Shown: positions 24,962 through 33,049 of the stretch, piece by piece | Numbering within the stretch: the stretch's first letter is position 1 | How the letters are laid out: each line of letters starts with the position of its first letter | Assembly: GCF_036967205.1 (NCBI RefSeq) | Contig: NZ_CP146022.1 | Coordinates: 4,836,001-4,900,000, forward strand | Reading direction: 5' to 3' | Source of the DNA: Streptomyces sp. Q6 | GTDB lineage: Bacteria; Actinomycetota; Actinomycetes; Streptomycetales; Streptomycetaceae | DNA length: 64,000 bases | Program-made: the position numbers and the translations under genes | Notes under the pieces: generated by a model | What the model was told of the DNA's origin: nothing | The model's input: only the letters and a program-made list of their open reading frames with translations | Databases searched by the model: none

Positions 24962-27073
24962 ATGACCGGCCAGATGATCACCGCGGACCTGGTCGATCTC
25001 GACCTGTCCGCCGACACCAAAGAGGCGGCGGCCCGCTCGCTGGCCGCACGCATGGTCGCCCAGGGCCGAGTGACGGACCTGGAGGGCTTCCTGGCGGACG
25101 TCGCGGCCAGGGAGGCCCAGATGCCGACCGGCCTCGACGGCGGCATCGGCATCCCGCACTGCCGCAGCACCCACGTCACCGAGCCCACCCTCGCGTTCGG
25201 GCGCGCGGCGCACGGCGTCGACTTCGGTGCGCCGGACGGACCCGCCGACCTGATCTTCCTGATCGCGGCCCCGGCGGGCGCGGACGACGCCCACCTCACG
25301 ATCCTGTCCGCCCTGGCCCGCCAGTTGATGGACGAGGACTTCAAGGCGGCCCTGCGCGCGGCGACCGACGCCGAGCAGACGGCCGCGCTCATCCGGGGCG
25401 ACGAGCAGCCCGCCGACTCCGCCCCGGCGGCTGAGGCGGCCGTTCCCGAGCCCGGACAGCCCGCCGGACAGTCCACCGAACAGCCCGCCGGACAGTCCAC
25501 CGAACAGCCCGCCGGACAGTCCACCGAACAGCCCGCCGAGCAATCCACTGAGCTCACTGAGCGCTCCGGCGATCAGGGCACGTTCAAGATCGTCGCGGTC
25601 ACGTCCTGCCCCACAGGCATCGCCCACACCTACATGGCCGCCGAGTCCCTGGAGAACACGGCCCGGGACACCGACGGCGTCGAGCTCACCGTCGAGACCC
25701 AGGGCTCCTCGGGCTTCACCCGCCTCGACCCGGCCGTGATCGCCGCCGCCGACGCCGTGATCTTCGCCCACGACGTCCCCGTACGGGAGAAGGAACGCTT
25801 CGCCGGAAAGCCGACGGTGGATGTCGGCGTGAAGGCGGGCATCAACCGCCCCGCCGAACTCATCGCCGAGGTCCGCGAGAAGGCCGCCCGCGGCGAGGTG
25901 TCCGCCGCCTCGCCGTCATCCACAGCTGTGGACAACTCCGGGGAATCCGAGGACGGTTACGGGACAAAGCTGCGTAAGTGGCTCATGTCGGGCGTCAGCT
26001 ACATGGTGCCCTTCGTCGCGGCCGGTGGCCTGCTCATCGCGCTCGGTTTCGCGATCGGTGGCTACGAGGTCGCGGACGTCAAGGTCGAGACCCTCCTCAA
26101 CAGCTTCGACTGGGGCTCCACGACCAGTTGGGCGGCGCTGCTGTTCTACACGGGTCAGGCGGCGTTCGCCTTCCTCGTCCCGGTGCTCGCCGGATACATC
26201 GCGTACGGCATGGCGGACCGGCCCGGTCTCGTGCCGGGATTCGTCGGCGGTTCGATCGCGCTGACGGTCAACGCGGGCTTCCTCGGCGGTCTCGTCGCCG
26301 GTCTCATCGCGGGCGCGGTGGTCATGGCGATCCAGCGGGTGAACGTGCCGGCGGTGCTGCGCGGCATCATGCCCGTCGTCGTGATCCCGCTGCTCTCCTC
26401 GATCGTCGTCGGCTTCCTGATGTTCGTCGTCATCGGCAAGCCCATCGCCTCGCTCCAGAGCGCGCTGACGGACTGGCTCAACTCCCTCTCCGGCGCCAAC
26501 GCGGTCATCCTCGGCGTCATCCTCGGCCTGATGATGTGCTTCGACCTGGGCGGTCCGCTCAACAAGGTCGCGTACGCCTTCGCGGTCGGCGGGCTGGCCG
26601 ATCCGACCGACGGTTCGCTCAAGGTCATGGCGGCCGTGATGGCCGCCGGCATGGTCCCGCCGCTGGCGATGGCCCTCGCCACCACCGTGCGCGGCCGCCT
26701 CTTCACCAAGGCCGAGCGGGAGAACGGCAAGGCCGCCTGGGTGCTCGGCGCGTCCTTCATCACCGAGGGCGCGATCCCGTTCGCCGCGGCCGACCCGCTG
26801 CGCGTCATCCCCGCCTCCATGGCGGGCGGTGCGGTCACCGGCGCCCTGTCGATGGCCTTCGGCTGCACCCTGCGCGCCCCGCACGGCGGCATCTTCGTGG
26901 TCCCGCTGATCGGCAACGCGTTCCTCTACCTGATCGCCATCGCGGTGGGCGTCTGCGTCTCGGCCGCCCTGGTCGTCGTACTGAAGGGAATGCGCAAGTC
27001 GGCTCCGGAGGCCCTGGTCACCGGCGAAGAGGCGCCCGCCGCACGGGAGTCGAAGGTCACGGCCGCCGCCTGA
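24962..27073 (+). CDS. fruA: PTS fructose transporter subunit IIABC
   Basis: This membrane permease takes up fructose as fructose 1-phosphate. ATG 24962 follows AAGGAG, giving 703 residues; an in-frame GTG at 24821 would add a 47-residue Ala/Pro repeat and is less likely. EIIA spans about 1-145, with the phosphorylated His66 in GIGIPHCRS. A Gln/Pro/Ala linker carries three PAGQSTEQ repeats. EIIB follows, with Cys216 in AVTSCPTGIAHTYMAAE. EIIC from about 335 has several membrane helices and the FDLGGPLNKVAY segment. General PTS proteins EI and HPr are not in the window. Confidence 0.93.
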   Translation: MTGQMITADLVDLDLSADTKEAAARSLAARMVAQGRVTDLEGFLADVAAREAQMPTGLDGGIGIPHCRSTHVTEPTLAFGRAAHGVDFGAPDGPADLIFLIAAPAGADDAHLTILSALARQLMDEDFKAALRAATDAEQTAALIRGDEQPADSAPAAEAAVPEPGQPAGQSTEQPAGQSTEQPAGQSTEQPAEQSTELTERSGDQGTFKIVAVTSCPTGIAHTYMAAESLENTARDTDGVELTVETQGSSGFTRLDPAVIAAADAVIFAHDVPVREKERFAGKPTVDVGVKAGINRPAELIAEVREKAARGEVSAASPSSTAVDNSGESEDGYGTKLRKWLMSGVSYMVPFVAAGGLLIALGFAIGGYEVADVKVETLLNSFDWGSTTSWAALLFYTGQAAFAFLVPVLAGYIAYGMADRPGLVPGFVGGSIALTVNAGFLGGLVAGLIAGAVVMAIQRVNVPAVLRGIMPVVVIPLLSSIVVGFLMFVVIGKPIASLQSALTDWLNSLSGANAVILGVILGLMMCFDLGGPLNKVAYAFAVGGLADPTDGSLKVMAAVMAAGMVPPLAMALATTVRGRLFTKAERENGKAAWVLGASFITEGAIPFAAADPLRVIPASMAGGAVTGALSMAFGCTLRAPHGGIFVVPLIGNAFLYLIAIAVGVCVSAALVVVLKGMRKSAPEALVTGEEAPAARESKVTAAA
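25459..25533. repeat. 24-nt repeats in the fruA EIIA-EIIB linker
   Basis: CAGCCCGCCGGACAGTCCAC and its extension recur three times with a 24-base period, plus a fourth degenerate copy, encoding PAGQSTEQ units. They lengthen a flexible interdomain linker. Confidence 0.8.
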
Positions 27074-27161
27074 AAGCCTCGTACGGCATCTGTCCGGCAC
27101 CCGTACGGCACCTATACGCCGTGCATGACGGGAACTGTCCGTTCCTGCGATATACGTCACG

Positions 27162-27183
27162 GTCCGGGACCAAAGTCCCGGAC
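27162..27183. promoter_or_regulatory. DevR/OsdR-type dormancy box and perfect dyad
   Basis: GTCCGGGAC-CAAA-GTCCCGGAC is a perfect 9-bp inverted repeat. Its core GGGACCAAAGTCCC (27166-27179) matches 13 of 14 positions of the mycobacterial DosR/DevR core GGGACTWWAGTCCC, which the Streptomyces OsdR regulator is reported to resemble. It lies 20 bases upstream of the small membrane protein gene at 27204. Confidence 0.6.
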
Positions 27184-27203
27184 TGTGGTGTTCACTGGAT
27201 CGC

Positions 27204-27461
27204 ATGCCTGAGCACGTGTCGATCCTTCAGCAGATAGGCCTGGCGATTCTCGCGGTCGCCACTGTGGCATGGGTGGTCGGCCTCGTCCGCCTGGTGCGCG
27301 CCGTCGCCGCCACGCCGCCGGAGCCGCTGCCGCGCTCCCGCTCCCTGCCACTGGGCCTGCTGCCCGGACAATCGCAGGCTCCCGCCGTGGAGTCGGTGCC
27401 GCTGTCGGCCGACGAACAGGACGCTTTCGCGGGCCTGGTACGGCAGTTCAGCCGCCGGTAG
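27204..27461 (+). CDS. Small single-pass membrane protein, possibly hypoxia-controlled
   Basis: The 85-residue protein has one N-terminal membrane helix (LAILAVATVAWVVGLVRLVRAV, about 12-34), a Pro/Ser/Arg linker and an acidic-to-basic tail (SADEQDAFAGLVRQFSRR). No family is recognised. The start ATG 27204 lacks a strong ribosome site. A near-perfect DevR/OsdR-type box sits directly upstream, suggesting induction under oxygen limitation or nitric oxide. Conserved function is unknown, and it is followed by a short 7-base repeat array. Confidence 0.65.
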   Translation: MPEHVSILQQIGLAILAVATVAWVVGLVRLVRAVAATPPEPLPRSRSLPLGLLPGQSQAPAVESVPLSADEQDAFAGLVRQFSRR

Positions 27462-27555
27462 CCGGTAGCGAATAGCCAGTAGCCGCTAGCGAATGGCCGG
27501 TAGCCGGTAGCCGGTAGCCGCTAGCCAGTAGCCATACCGGTAGTCGATGGCCGGT
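27455..27555. repeat. 7-nt TAGCCGG/TAGCCAG repeat array
   Basis: Near-tandem heptamers (CCGGTAG, CCAGTAG, CCGCTAG) run through the convergent spacer, with three perfect consecutive GTAGCCG units near 27500. TAG stops recur in one frame. No function is evident. Confidence 0.75.
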
Positions 27556-27560
27556 GGCTC

Positions 27561-28325
27561 CTACTGGTGGCCCTGGCTGCATCCGGTGCGGCGCTCGATC
27601 GCCGCGCGTGCCGCCTGCTGCGTCAGGTAGACCTCGCACATGTGCCGGCCGTCCGGTGTCGCCGTGTGCTCGACCTCCCAGAGGCTGACCTCGCACCCGT
27701 CGCGCAGCAGGAACGCGTGCTCGTACAGCGCGAAGCCATGACTTATACGGCGGCCGAACGCCTGCGTGATCTGGTGTGCGCACGCCTCCCGCAGCAGCCG
27801 TGCCGTGCCCGGCCCGGGGCGGGTCGTCGCGTCCGGGTTCTCCGCGCGGCGCAGCAGCCTGCGCGCGTGGTCGACGGAGCTGTCCGGGTCGGCGGGGCCG
27901 AACGTGCGGCGCTGTGGCGGGACCGGCGCCAACTGCACCGGGGCGATCGGGGCCTGGAGGTCGAACGCGGGCGCCGCCTCCGGGGGCAGCGGCAGCCGTC
28001 CCGTCGCCAGATGGAGCTCGTCCTCGGTGACGTACACCTCGTGCTGGGGCAGGCCGTCGCGTCCCGTGTTGTGCACGAGCTCCCACAGCGTGCGCGAACT
28101 GCCGTCGGCGAGCAGCCAGGTGTGCCGGTACGTCTCGCGGTGCAGGCCGGCGCTGTGGTGCGCCGAGTGCAGCGACGTGTCGTAGGCGAGTGCCGTGTCG
28201 AGCAGCCGCAGAGTCTCCTCGGGCAGCTCGAAGGAGTTCAGCGCACGACCGAGCAGACGGGCGAGTTCATCGTCGGGCGCGGCTTCGGGAGCTGTGGTCG
28301 GCTCGAAGTCGTACGGAACGCTCAA
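27561..28325 (-). CDS. DUF6227-type hypothetical protein
   Basis: The most likely start is TTG 28325, preceded by GGGAGG with a 4-base spacer and yielding (M)SVPYDFEPTT. An ATG at 28340 would add five residues. The 254-residue soluble protein contains two related halves: LLGRALNSFELPEETLRLLDTALAYDTSLHSAHHSAGLHRETYRHTWLLADGSSRTLWELVHN near 20-85, and a second near 185-230 (FALYEHAFLLRDGCEVSLWEVEHT). The similar xxH-x5-DG-x5-LWE elements suggest an internal duplication. It resembles a Streptomyces-restricted family of unknown function. Confidence 0.75.
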   Translation of the reverse strand: MSVPYDFEPTTAPEAAPDDELARLLGRALNSFELPEETLRLLDTALAYDTSLHSAHHSAGLHRETYRHTWLLADGSSRTLWELVHNTGRDGLPQHEVYVTEDELHLATGRLPLPPEAAPAFDLQAPIAPVQLAPVPPQRRTFGPADPDSSVDHARRLLRRAENPDATTRPGPGTARLLREACAHQITQAFGRRISHGFALYEHAFLLRDGCEVSLWEVEHTATPDGRHMCEVYLTQQAARAAIERRTGCSQGHQ

Positions 28326-28449
28326 GGCACCTCCCGGCATCGCTGCATGTCACCTTGTGGGTGCATACCGTAGCCCCTGGGTCCGACATCATGTCCTCGA
28401 AATCGCAAACGGGGAAGGGCAATTGGGCAACGTGCCTGCACAACGCGTC

Positions 28450-28477
28450 GGCCGCGCGGGAGGTTCCCGCACGGCCG
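28450..28477 (-). terminator. Hairpin after the L,D-transpeptidase gene
   Basis: CGGCCGCGCGGGA and its near-complement TCCCGCACGGCCG form a GC-rich stem with a 2-3 base loop and one mismatch, 25 bases past the stop. Confidence 0.5.
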
Positions 28478-28501
28478 GTGCGTCGTGCGGTGGCGCGCAG
28501 G

Positions 28502-29695
28502 TCAGGCGGCGCTGCCAGCGGTCCACTGACTCCATGACATGTTCCAGCCATTGAGGCCGTTGTCCGGGGCGATCGTCTTGTCGTGCGAGTTCTTCATGAC
28601 CACGACGTCCCCGACGAGCGAGTGGTCGTAGAACCACTTGGCGGTCGTGTCGCCGCCCGCGCCCTTCACGTCCCGCATGCCGACGCAGCCGTGGCTGGTG
28701 CCCTGGCTGCCGAAGATGCCGGGGGAGCTCCAGTAGTTGCCGTGGATGAACGTGCCGGACTGCGACAGGCGCATCGCGTGCGGCACGTCCGCGATGTCGT
28801 ACTCGCCGCCGAAGCCGACCGTCGAGCCGTTCATCCGCGTCTGCACGAACTTCTCCGAGATCACCATCTGGCCGTTGTACGTGGGGTGTTGGTCGCTGCC
28901 CGTCGACACCGGGACGGTCTTGATCGTCTGCCCGTCGCGCACGACCGTCATCTGCTGCGTGTTCGCGTCGACGGTGGAGACCTGCGCGCGGCCGACGGTG
29001 AAGGTGACCGTCTTCTTCTGCACGCCGTGCACGCCCTTCGCCCCTTCGACGCCGTCGAGGTCGATCTTCATCGTGACCTTGGATCCGGCCTTCCAGTACT
29101 GCTCGGGCCGGAAGTCGAGGCGCTGCGAGCCGAACCAGTGGCCGACGATCGGCTGACCGCTGTCGGACGAGACCGCGATGTGCGACTGGACGGCCTTCTT
29201 GTCCGTGATCGCCTTGTCGAAGGTGAAGGAGACCGGCATCCCGACGCCGACCGTCGAGCCGCCGTCCGGCGTGTACGTGCCGATGAAGCTGTTCGCGCTC
29301 GACACGGTCGTGAAGACGGAGTTGGCGGCCGCCGTGTGGCCCTCGCCGTCCTTGGCGGTCGCGGAGATGCGGTACTTGGTGCCGCGCTCCAGCTGCTTCG
29401 CGGGCTTCCAGGACGCGCCGTTCGCGGTGATGCTGCCCGCGATCTGCTCGCCGGAGGCGGGCTCGGTCATCTTCACGGAGGTCAGCTTGCCGTCGCTGAC
29501 CTCGACCCCCGTGGCGTTGATGGACGCGCCGGTCGAGCCGTCCTTCGCGGAGATGGTGATCCGCGGGGCGTCCTTGCCGCCGCCGTCCTTGCCGCCCTTG
29601 TTCCCCTCGGCGCTCGCGTCGCCGCCGCAGGCCGTGAGGGTGAGCGCGCCGATGGCGAGCGCGGCCCACGCGACGGCTATGTTCTGCTTCCGCAC
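28502..29695 (-). CDS. L,D-transpeptidase lipoprotein (Ig-like plus YkuD)
   Basis: The enzyme forms 3-3 peptidoglycan cross-links outside the membrane. GTG 29695 follows AGGAG, giving 397 residues. The lipobox LTLTAC puts the lipidated Cys at 23. Two Ig-like domains occupy about 50-250, as in mycobacterial LdtMt2-type enzymes. The YkuD catalytic domain at about 255-375 has HGNYW and SHGCVGM with nucleophile Cys337. The C-terminal Trp-rich tail (GWNMSWSQW) fits this class. It would act in carbapenem-sensitive, beta-lactam-tolerant cross-linking. Confidence 0.93.
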   Translation of the reverse strand: MRKQNIAVAWAALAIGALTLTACGGDASAEGNKGGKDGGGKDAPRITISAKDGSTGASINATGVEVSDGKLTSVKMTEPASGEQIAGSITANGASWKPAKQLERGTKYRISATAKDGEGHTAAANSVFTTVSSANSFIGTYTPDGGSTVGVGMPVSFTFDKAITDKKAVQSHIAVSSDSGQPIVGHWFGSQRLDFRPEQYWKAGSKVTMKIDLDGVEGAKGVHGVQKKTVTFTVGRAQVSTVDANTQQMTVVRDGQTIKTVPVSTGSDQHPTYNGQMVISEKFVQTRMNGSTVGFGGEYDIADVPHAMRLSQSGTFIHGNYWSSPGIFGSQGTSHGCVGMRDVKGAGGDTTAKWFYDHSLVGDVVVMKNSHDKTIAPDNGLNGWNMSWSQWTAGSAA

Positions 29696-29809
29696 GGTCT
29701 GCTCCTGTTCCGCGTGAATCATCCGGTACGGGGAGAGAGCCCGAGCGGGACGGAGAGGTTCCGTCCGGTTGATGTGAAGGCAGACACAGGGACAGTTCCG
29801 TGACGCCTG

Positions 29810-31287
29810 TTACGCGCCTGTGGGGCGTTCCTGCGCATCCTGCGCGCCTGGTGCGTCCTGCGCGCCTTGTGTGTCGTGTGTGTCATGTGGGCTGGGCGGG
29901 CCGTAGAGGTCGCCGTACGCCGGATACGTCCCGGCGGGGCCGTGCAGCGACTGCGCCGCCCGTACGGCCCGGACGATCGCCCGCGTCACCAGATCCGCGC
30001 CGGCCGCGAGGATCTCGTTGAGCGCGAGCGGATCCGCGGCGTCGAGCGGCCGGTCGCCGGTGGCGAGTGCGAAGACCGTGTCGCCGTCGTTCAGCAGATG
30101 TACGGGACGGACGGCGCGCGCGATGCCGTCGTGCGCGGTCCCCGCGACCTTCTGCGCCTGAGCACGGCTGAGCTCGGCGTCGGTGGCGACGACGGCGAGG
30201 GTGGTGTTGAGCGGGGCGTTCGTGGTCGGGGTGTGCGGCGGCCGGGGGCCCGTGGTCGGGGCGTCCGTGGGCGGGGTATCCGCGTGCCCGGCGTTCGCGG
30301 GAGGGGCGTCCGTGGGCGGGGTATCCGCGTGCCCGGCGTTCGCGGGAGGGGCGTCCGTGGTCGGGGTATCCGCGCGCCCGGCGTTCGCGGGAGGGGCGTC
30401 CGTGGTCGGGGCATCCGCGCGCCCGGTGTCCGTGCGCGGGGCGTCGGTGGTCGGGGCATCGATGGTCGGGGCGTCGATGGTCGGGACGTCGATGGTCGGG
30501 GCGGCCGCGTGTCCGCCGTCCCCGGGAGGGGCATCCGCGTACCCGGCATCCGTACCGAGCGGTCCCACCCCGTTCGTCGCCGCTGCCGCCGCCAGTCGCG
30601 CGCGGGCCGCCTCGTGCACCTCGGGGGCGGGGTACGTCACCGGTCCCGTGCCCGCGAAGAACTCCCCGTACAGCGCCCCGGTCGCCGGGTCCACCACCGA
30701 GCCCGCCGCGTTGGCGACGACCAGCGCGGCGACCGTGATGCCGGAGGGGAGCACGGTGGACGCGGTGCCGATGCCGCCGCGCAGGGGCCTACGAGGGCGC
30801 CGGTGCCCGCGCCCGTGTTGCCCTCCTGGACGGGGGCGCCCAGGCCGGTCGCCGCCGCGGCCTCGACCGCGGCGCGGCCCGTCGACGCGTCGGGGCGGGC
30901 CCGCCAGTCGCCGCCCCTGCCGAGGTCGAAGACGCAGGCCGCGGGCACCACCGGGACGACCTGCCCGGGGCCGCCCACCGGGACGCCCCGGCCCTGCTCC
31001 TCCAGCCACGCCATCACGCCCGACGCCGCGTCGAGCCCGTACGCGCTGCCGCCCGTCAATACGACCGCCTCGACGCGCTGCACCAGATTGCGCGGATCGA
31101 GCGCGTCGGTCTCCCGGGTGCCGGGGCCGCCGCCGCGCACGTCGACGGCGGTGACGATGCCGCCCGGCGGGGCGAGCACCACCGTGGTGCCGGTCAGCCG
31201 ACCGTCGCCGGTGCGGGTGGCGTGACCGACGCGCAGGCCGGCCACGTCGGTGAGGGCGTCGTTGCGGTGCGGGGAGGTCGCTGTCAT
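29810..31287 (-). pseudogene. P1/DmpA-type peptidase (S58) with frameshift near 30784-30787
   Basis: From ATG 31287 one frame encodes the N-terminal half of an S58 peptidase (NDALTDVAGLRVGHATR, LTGGSAYGLDAASGVMAWLEE, NTGAGTGALVG). The C-terminal half (RGGIGTASTVLPSGITVAALVVANAAGSVVDPATG and LSRAQAQKVAGTAHDGIARAVRPVH) is in another frame. Adding one C to the C-run (G-run on the plus strand) at 30784-30787 joins them as GALVGPLRGGIGTAS. The family self-processes into two chains and hydrolyses N-terminal amino acids or amides. A repeat-rich insert lies in the C-terminal half. Confidence 0.85.
30228..30520. repeat. 45-nt and 15-nt repeats inside the peptidase gene
   Basis: Several copies of a 45-base unit encode DAPPANAGHADTPPT-like segments. 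They are followed by 15-base units encoding APTID/VPTID. Repeat copies differ by single substitutions, which points to recent expansion. Confidence 0.85.
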
Positions 31288-31392
31288 GGCCCATGCGTAC
31301 CACGGCAGTTGACCCGCACCCGGGGGCTACGGCGTCCGCGCCGCCCGTACCAGGGGACTACGCGTCCGCGCGGCCTCCACCAGGGGCGCTGA

Positions 31393-31502
31393 GCCGTCCG
31401 CACCGCCCGCACCGATGGAGCTATGCCGCCCACACCGGTGGAACTAAGCCGTCCGCGCCGCCCGCACCGATGGAGCTATGCCGCCCACACCAGTGGAGCT
31501 AA
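31393..31502. repeat. Two 55-bp direct repeats after ltrA
   Basis: 31393-31447 and 31448-31502 are tandem 55-base copies with three differences. Partial copies flank them (31340-31392 and 31503-31535). Each contains ATGGAGCTATGCCGCC and ends in TAA, so it contains no extended reading frame. Confidence 0.8.
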
Positions 31503-31530
31503 GCCGCCCGCGCCCCGCGTACCAGGAGCG

Positions 31531-32775
31531 CTAAGCCGTCCGCGCCCCCCGCACCTCACGCGCGGAGAGCGTCACCCCGGTCACCACCGCGAGCGCCATC
31601 ACGATCCCCGCCGTGAGCACCGCCCAGTGCCCGGCGAACGTGGTCGCGAGCACCAGCACCGCGCACACCGGCAACGTCAGCTGCTGCGCCACGCCCGCCT
31701 TGAAGAACCGCGCGTGCAGCGCCCACACCATCAGCAGGAACACCGCCGTCGGCACCGTCACGGCCGCCGACGCCGCCGTCGTCGAGAGGTGGGCCTCGCC
31801 GACCGACTGCTCGACGGCGACCTCGATGCCCGCGCCGATCGCCGCCGCCGACGCGAAGATGAAGTAGTGGCCGTATCCCCACACGAACGCCTGCCGGTTG
31901 TCCTGCAACCGGTCGTGGATCGGCACCGCGAAGTAGATCCACCAGGCCGCGAACACGATCAGCAGGCCGCCCGCCGCGATCGGCAGCAGCTCGCCCAGCG
32001 CGTCGTTCTCCTCGATGCCCGACTTCACCGCGACCGTCGCCGCGGCGATCGACTCGCCGAGCACGATGATCGTGAACAGGCCGTAGCGCTCGGCGATGTG
32101 GTGCGCGTGCCAGGACGTCTGCCGGTCCCGCTCCGCGTACACCGGAACGCACATCTCCAGGACCGCCATCGCCAGGAACACCCAGTTCTGCGCGGCGCCC
32201 GTCGGCACGAGCATCAGGGCCAGCCAGCCGACCTGGCACGCCAGCACTCCGCCCGCGTACCGCAGCGCGACCCTGCGCTCGGCGCCGCTGGAGGCCGCCG
32301 CGGCCCGCAGCCAGTGCGCCGCCATCGCGACCCGCATGATCAGGTAACCGAGCCAGACGACCGTGAAGTTGTCGTGCTCGAAGGCCTGCGTGATCCCGGC
32401 CGCCAGGACGAGCACGCCCGCGATCTGCACGAGCGTGACGACTCGGTAGAGCGCGTCGTCGTTGTCGTACGCGGAGGCGAACCACGTGAAGTTCATCCAC
32501 GCCCACCACACCGCGAAGAAGATCCGCGCGTAGTCGATCACCCCACTGCCCGCGTGCCCCTCGGCGACGGCGTGCACCAACTGCACCCCGCCCTGCGCCA
32601 CGGCGACGACGAAACACAGGTCGAAGAAGAGCTCCAGCGGCGACGCGACCCGATGCTCCTCGTCGCGCCCGCGCTCGACCATGCGGCGCACGGGGGAGCG
32701 GTGGTGAGCAACCGCAGGAGCGCCGGGCGAGCCGGGTCCGCCGGGCGGGTGGGGCGTGTCTGGCGTGGAGGTCAT
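31531..32775 (-). CDS. Low temperature requirement protein A (LtrA) family membrane protein
   Basis: The start is ATG 32775, giving 414 residues; an open frame extends further upstream but lacks family character. About 11 membrane helices are present. Family motifs are ELFFDLCFVVAVAQ near 48-61, FAVWWAWMNFTWFASAYDNDD near 86-106, and HIAERYGLFTIIVLGES near 228-244. LtrA proteins occur widely in actinobacteria, but biochemical function is unknown. The gene is convergent with repeats and divergent from narK. Confidence 0.85.
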   Translation of the reverse strand: MTSTPDTPHPPGGPGSPGAPAVAHHRSPVRRMVERGRDEEHRVASPLELFFDLCFVVAVAQGGVQLVHAVAEGHAGSGVIDYARIFFAVWWAWMNFTWFASAYDNDDALYRVVTLVQIAGVLVLAAGITQAFEHDNFTVVWLGYLIMRVAMAAHWLRAAAASSGAERRVALRYAGGVLACQVGWLALMLVPTGAAQNWVFLAMAVLEMCVPVYAERDRQTSWHAHHIAERYGLFTIIVLGESIAAATVAVKSGIEENDALGELLPIAAGGLLIVFAAWWIYFAVPIHDRLQDNRQAFVWGYGHYFIFASAAAIGAGIEVAVEQSVGEAHLSTTAASAAVTVPTAVFLLMVWALHARFFKAGVAQQLTLPVCAVLVLATTFAGHWAVLTAGIVMALAVVTGVTLSAREVRGARTA

Positions 32776-32919
32776 GCGCACAGGACAGCAGATCGGCCCA
32801 CGGCGGGCGAACCGGCACGCGTCCACCGGCCGGTGCTCTCCCGGGCGGTGCGGGCGAGGCCGGGGCGGCCCGCCCGTCCGGCTCGCGACCCGCCGGACGC
32901 CCAACGGGAGCCGCCCGCA

Positions 32920-32934
32920 GGGACTTTGGTCTCC
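32920..32934. promoter_or_regulatory. DevR/OsdR-like box upstream of narK
   Basis: GGGACTTTGGTCTCC matches 12 of 14 core positions of the DosR/DevR consensus GGGACTWWAGTCCC. It lies 115 bases before the narK start. A related half-site (GACCAAGTCCTC) lies at 32968-32979. Confidence 0.5.
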
Positions 32935-33049
32935 CCGGATCGGGACCCTTCGGCGCGCCCCCGGGGCGACCAAGTCCTCTTACGCCCCTTTTAGCCCGGC
33001 GCGAATCTGGAGAGGCCAGGGAAACCCTCCTCACCACCAGGAACACGTC

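Noticed and set aside
30183-31154. Plus-strand repetitive frame with GGASVGGVSACPAFA units
   Set aside because: It is antisense to the peptidase gene and reflects its DNA repeats.
32968-32979. Second DevR-like half-site GACCAAGTCCTC upstream of narK
   Set aside because: The full 14-base alignment needs a one-base shift and falls below a believable match, so it is not listed as a separate box.
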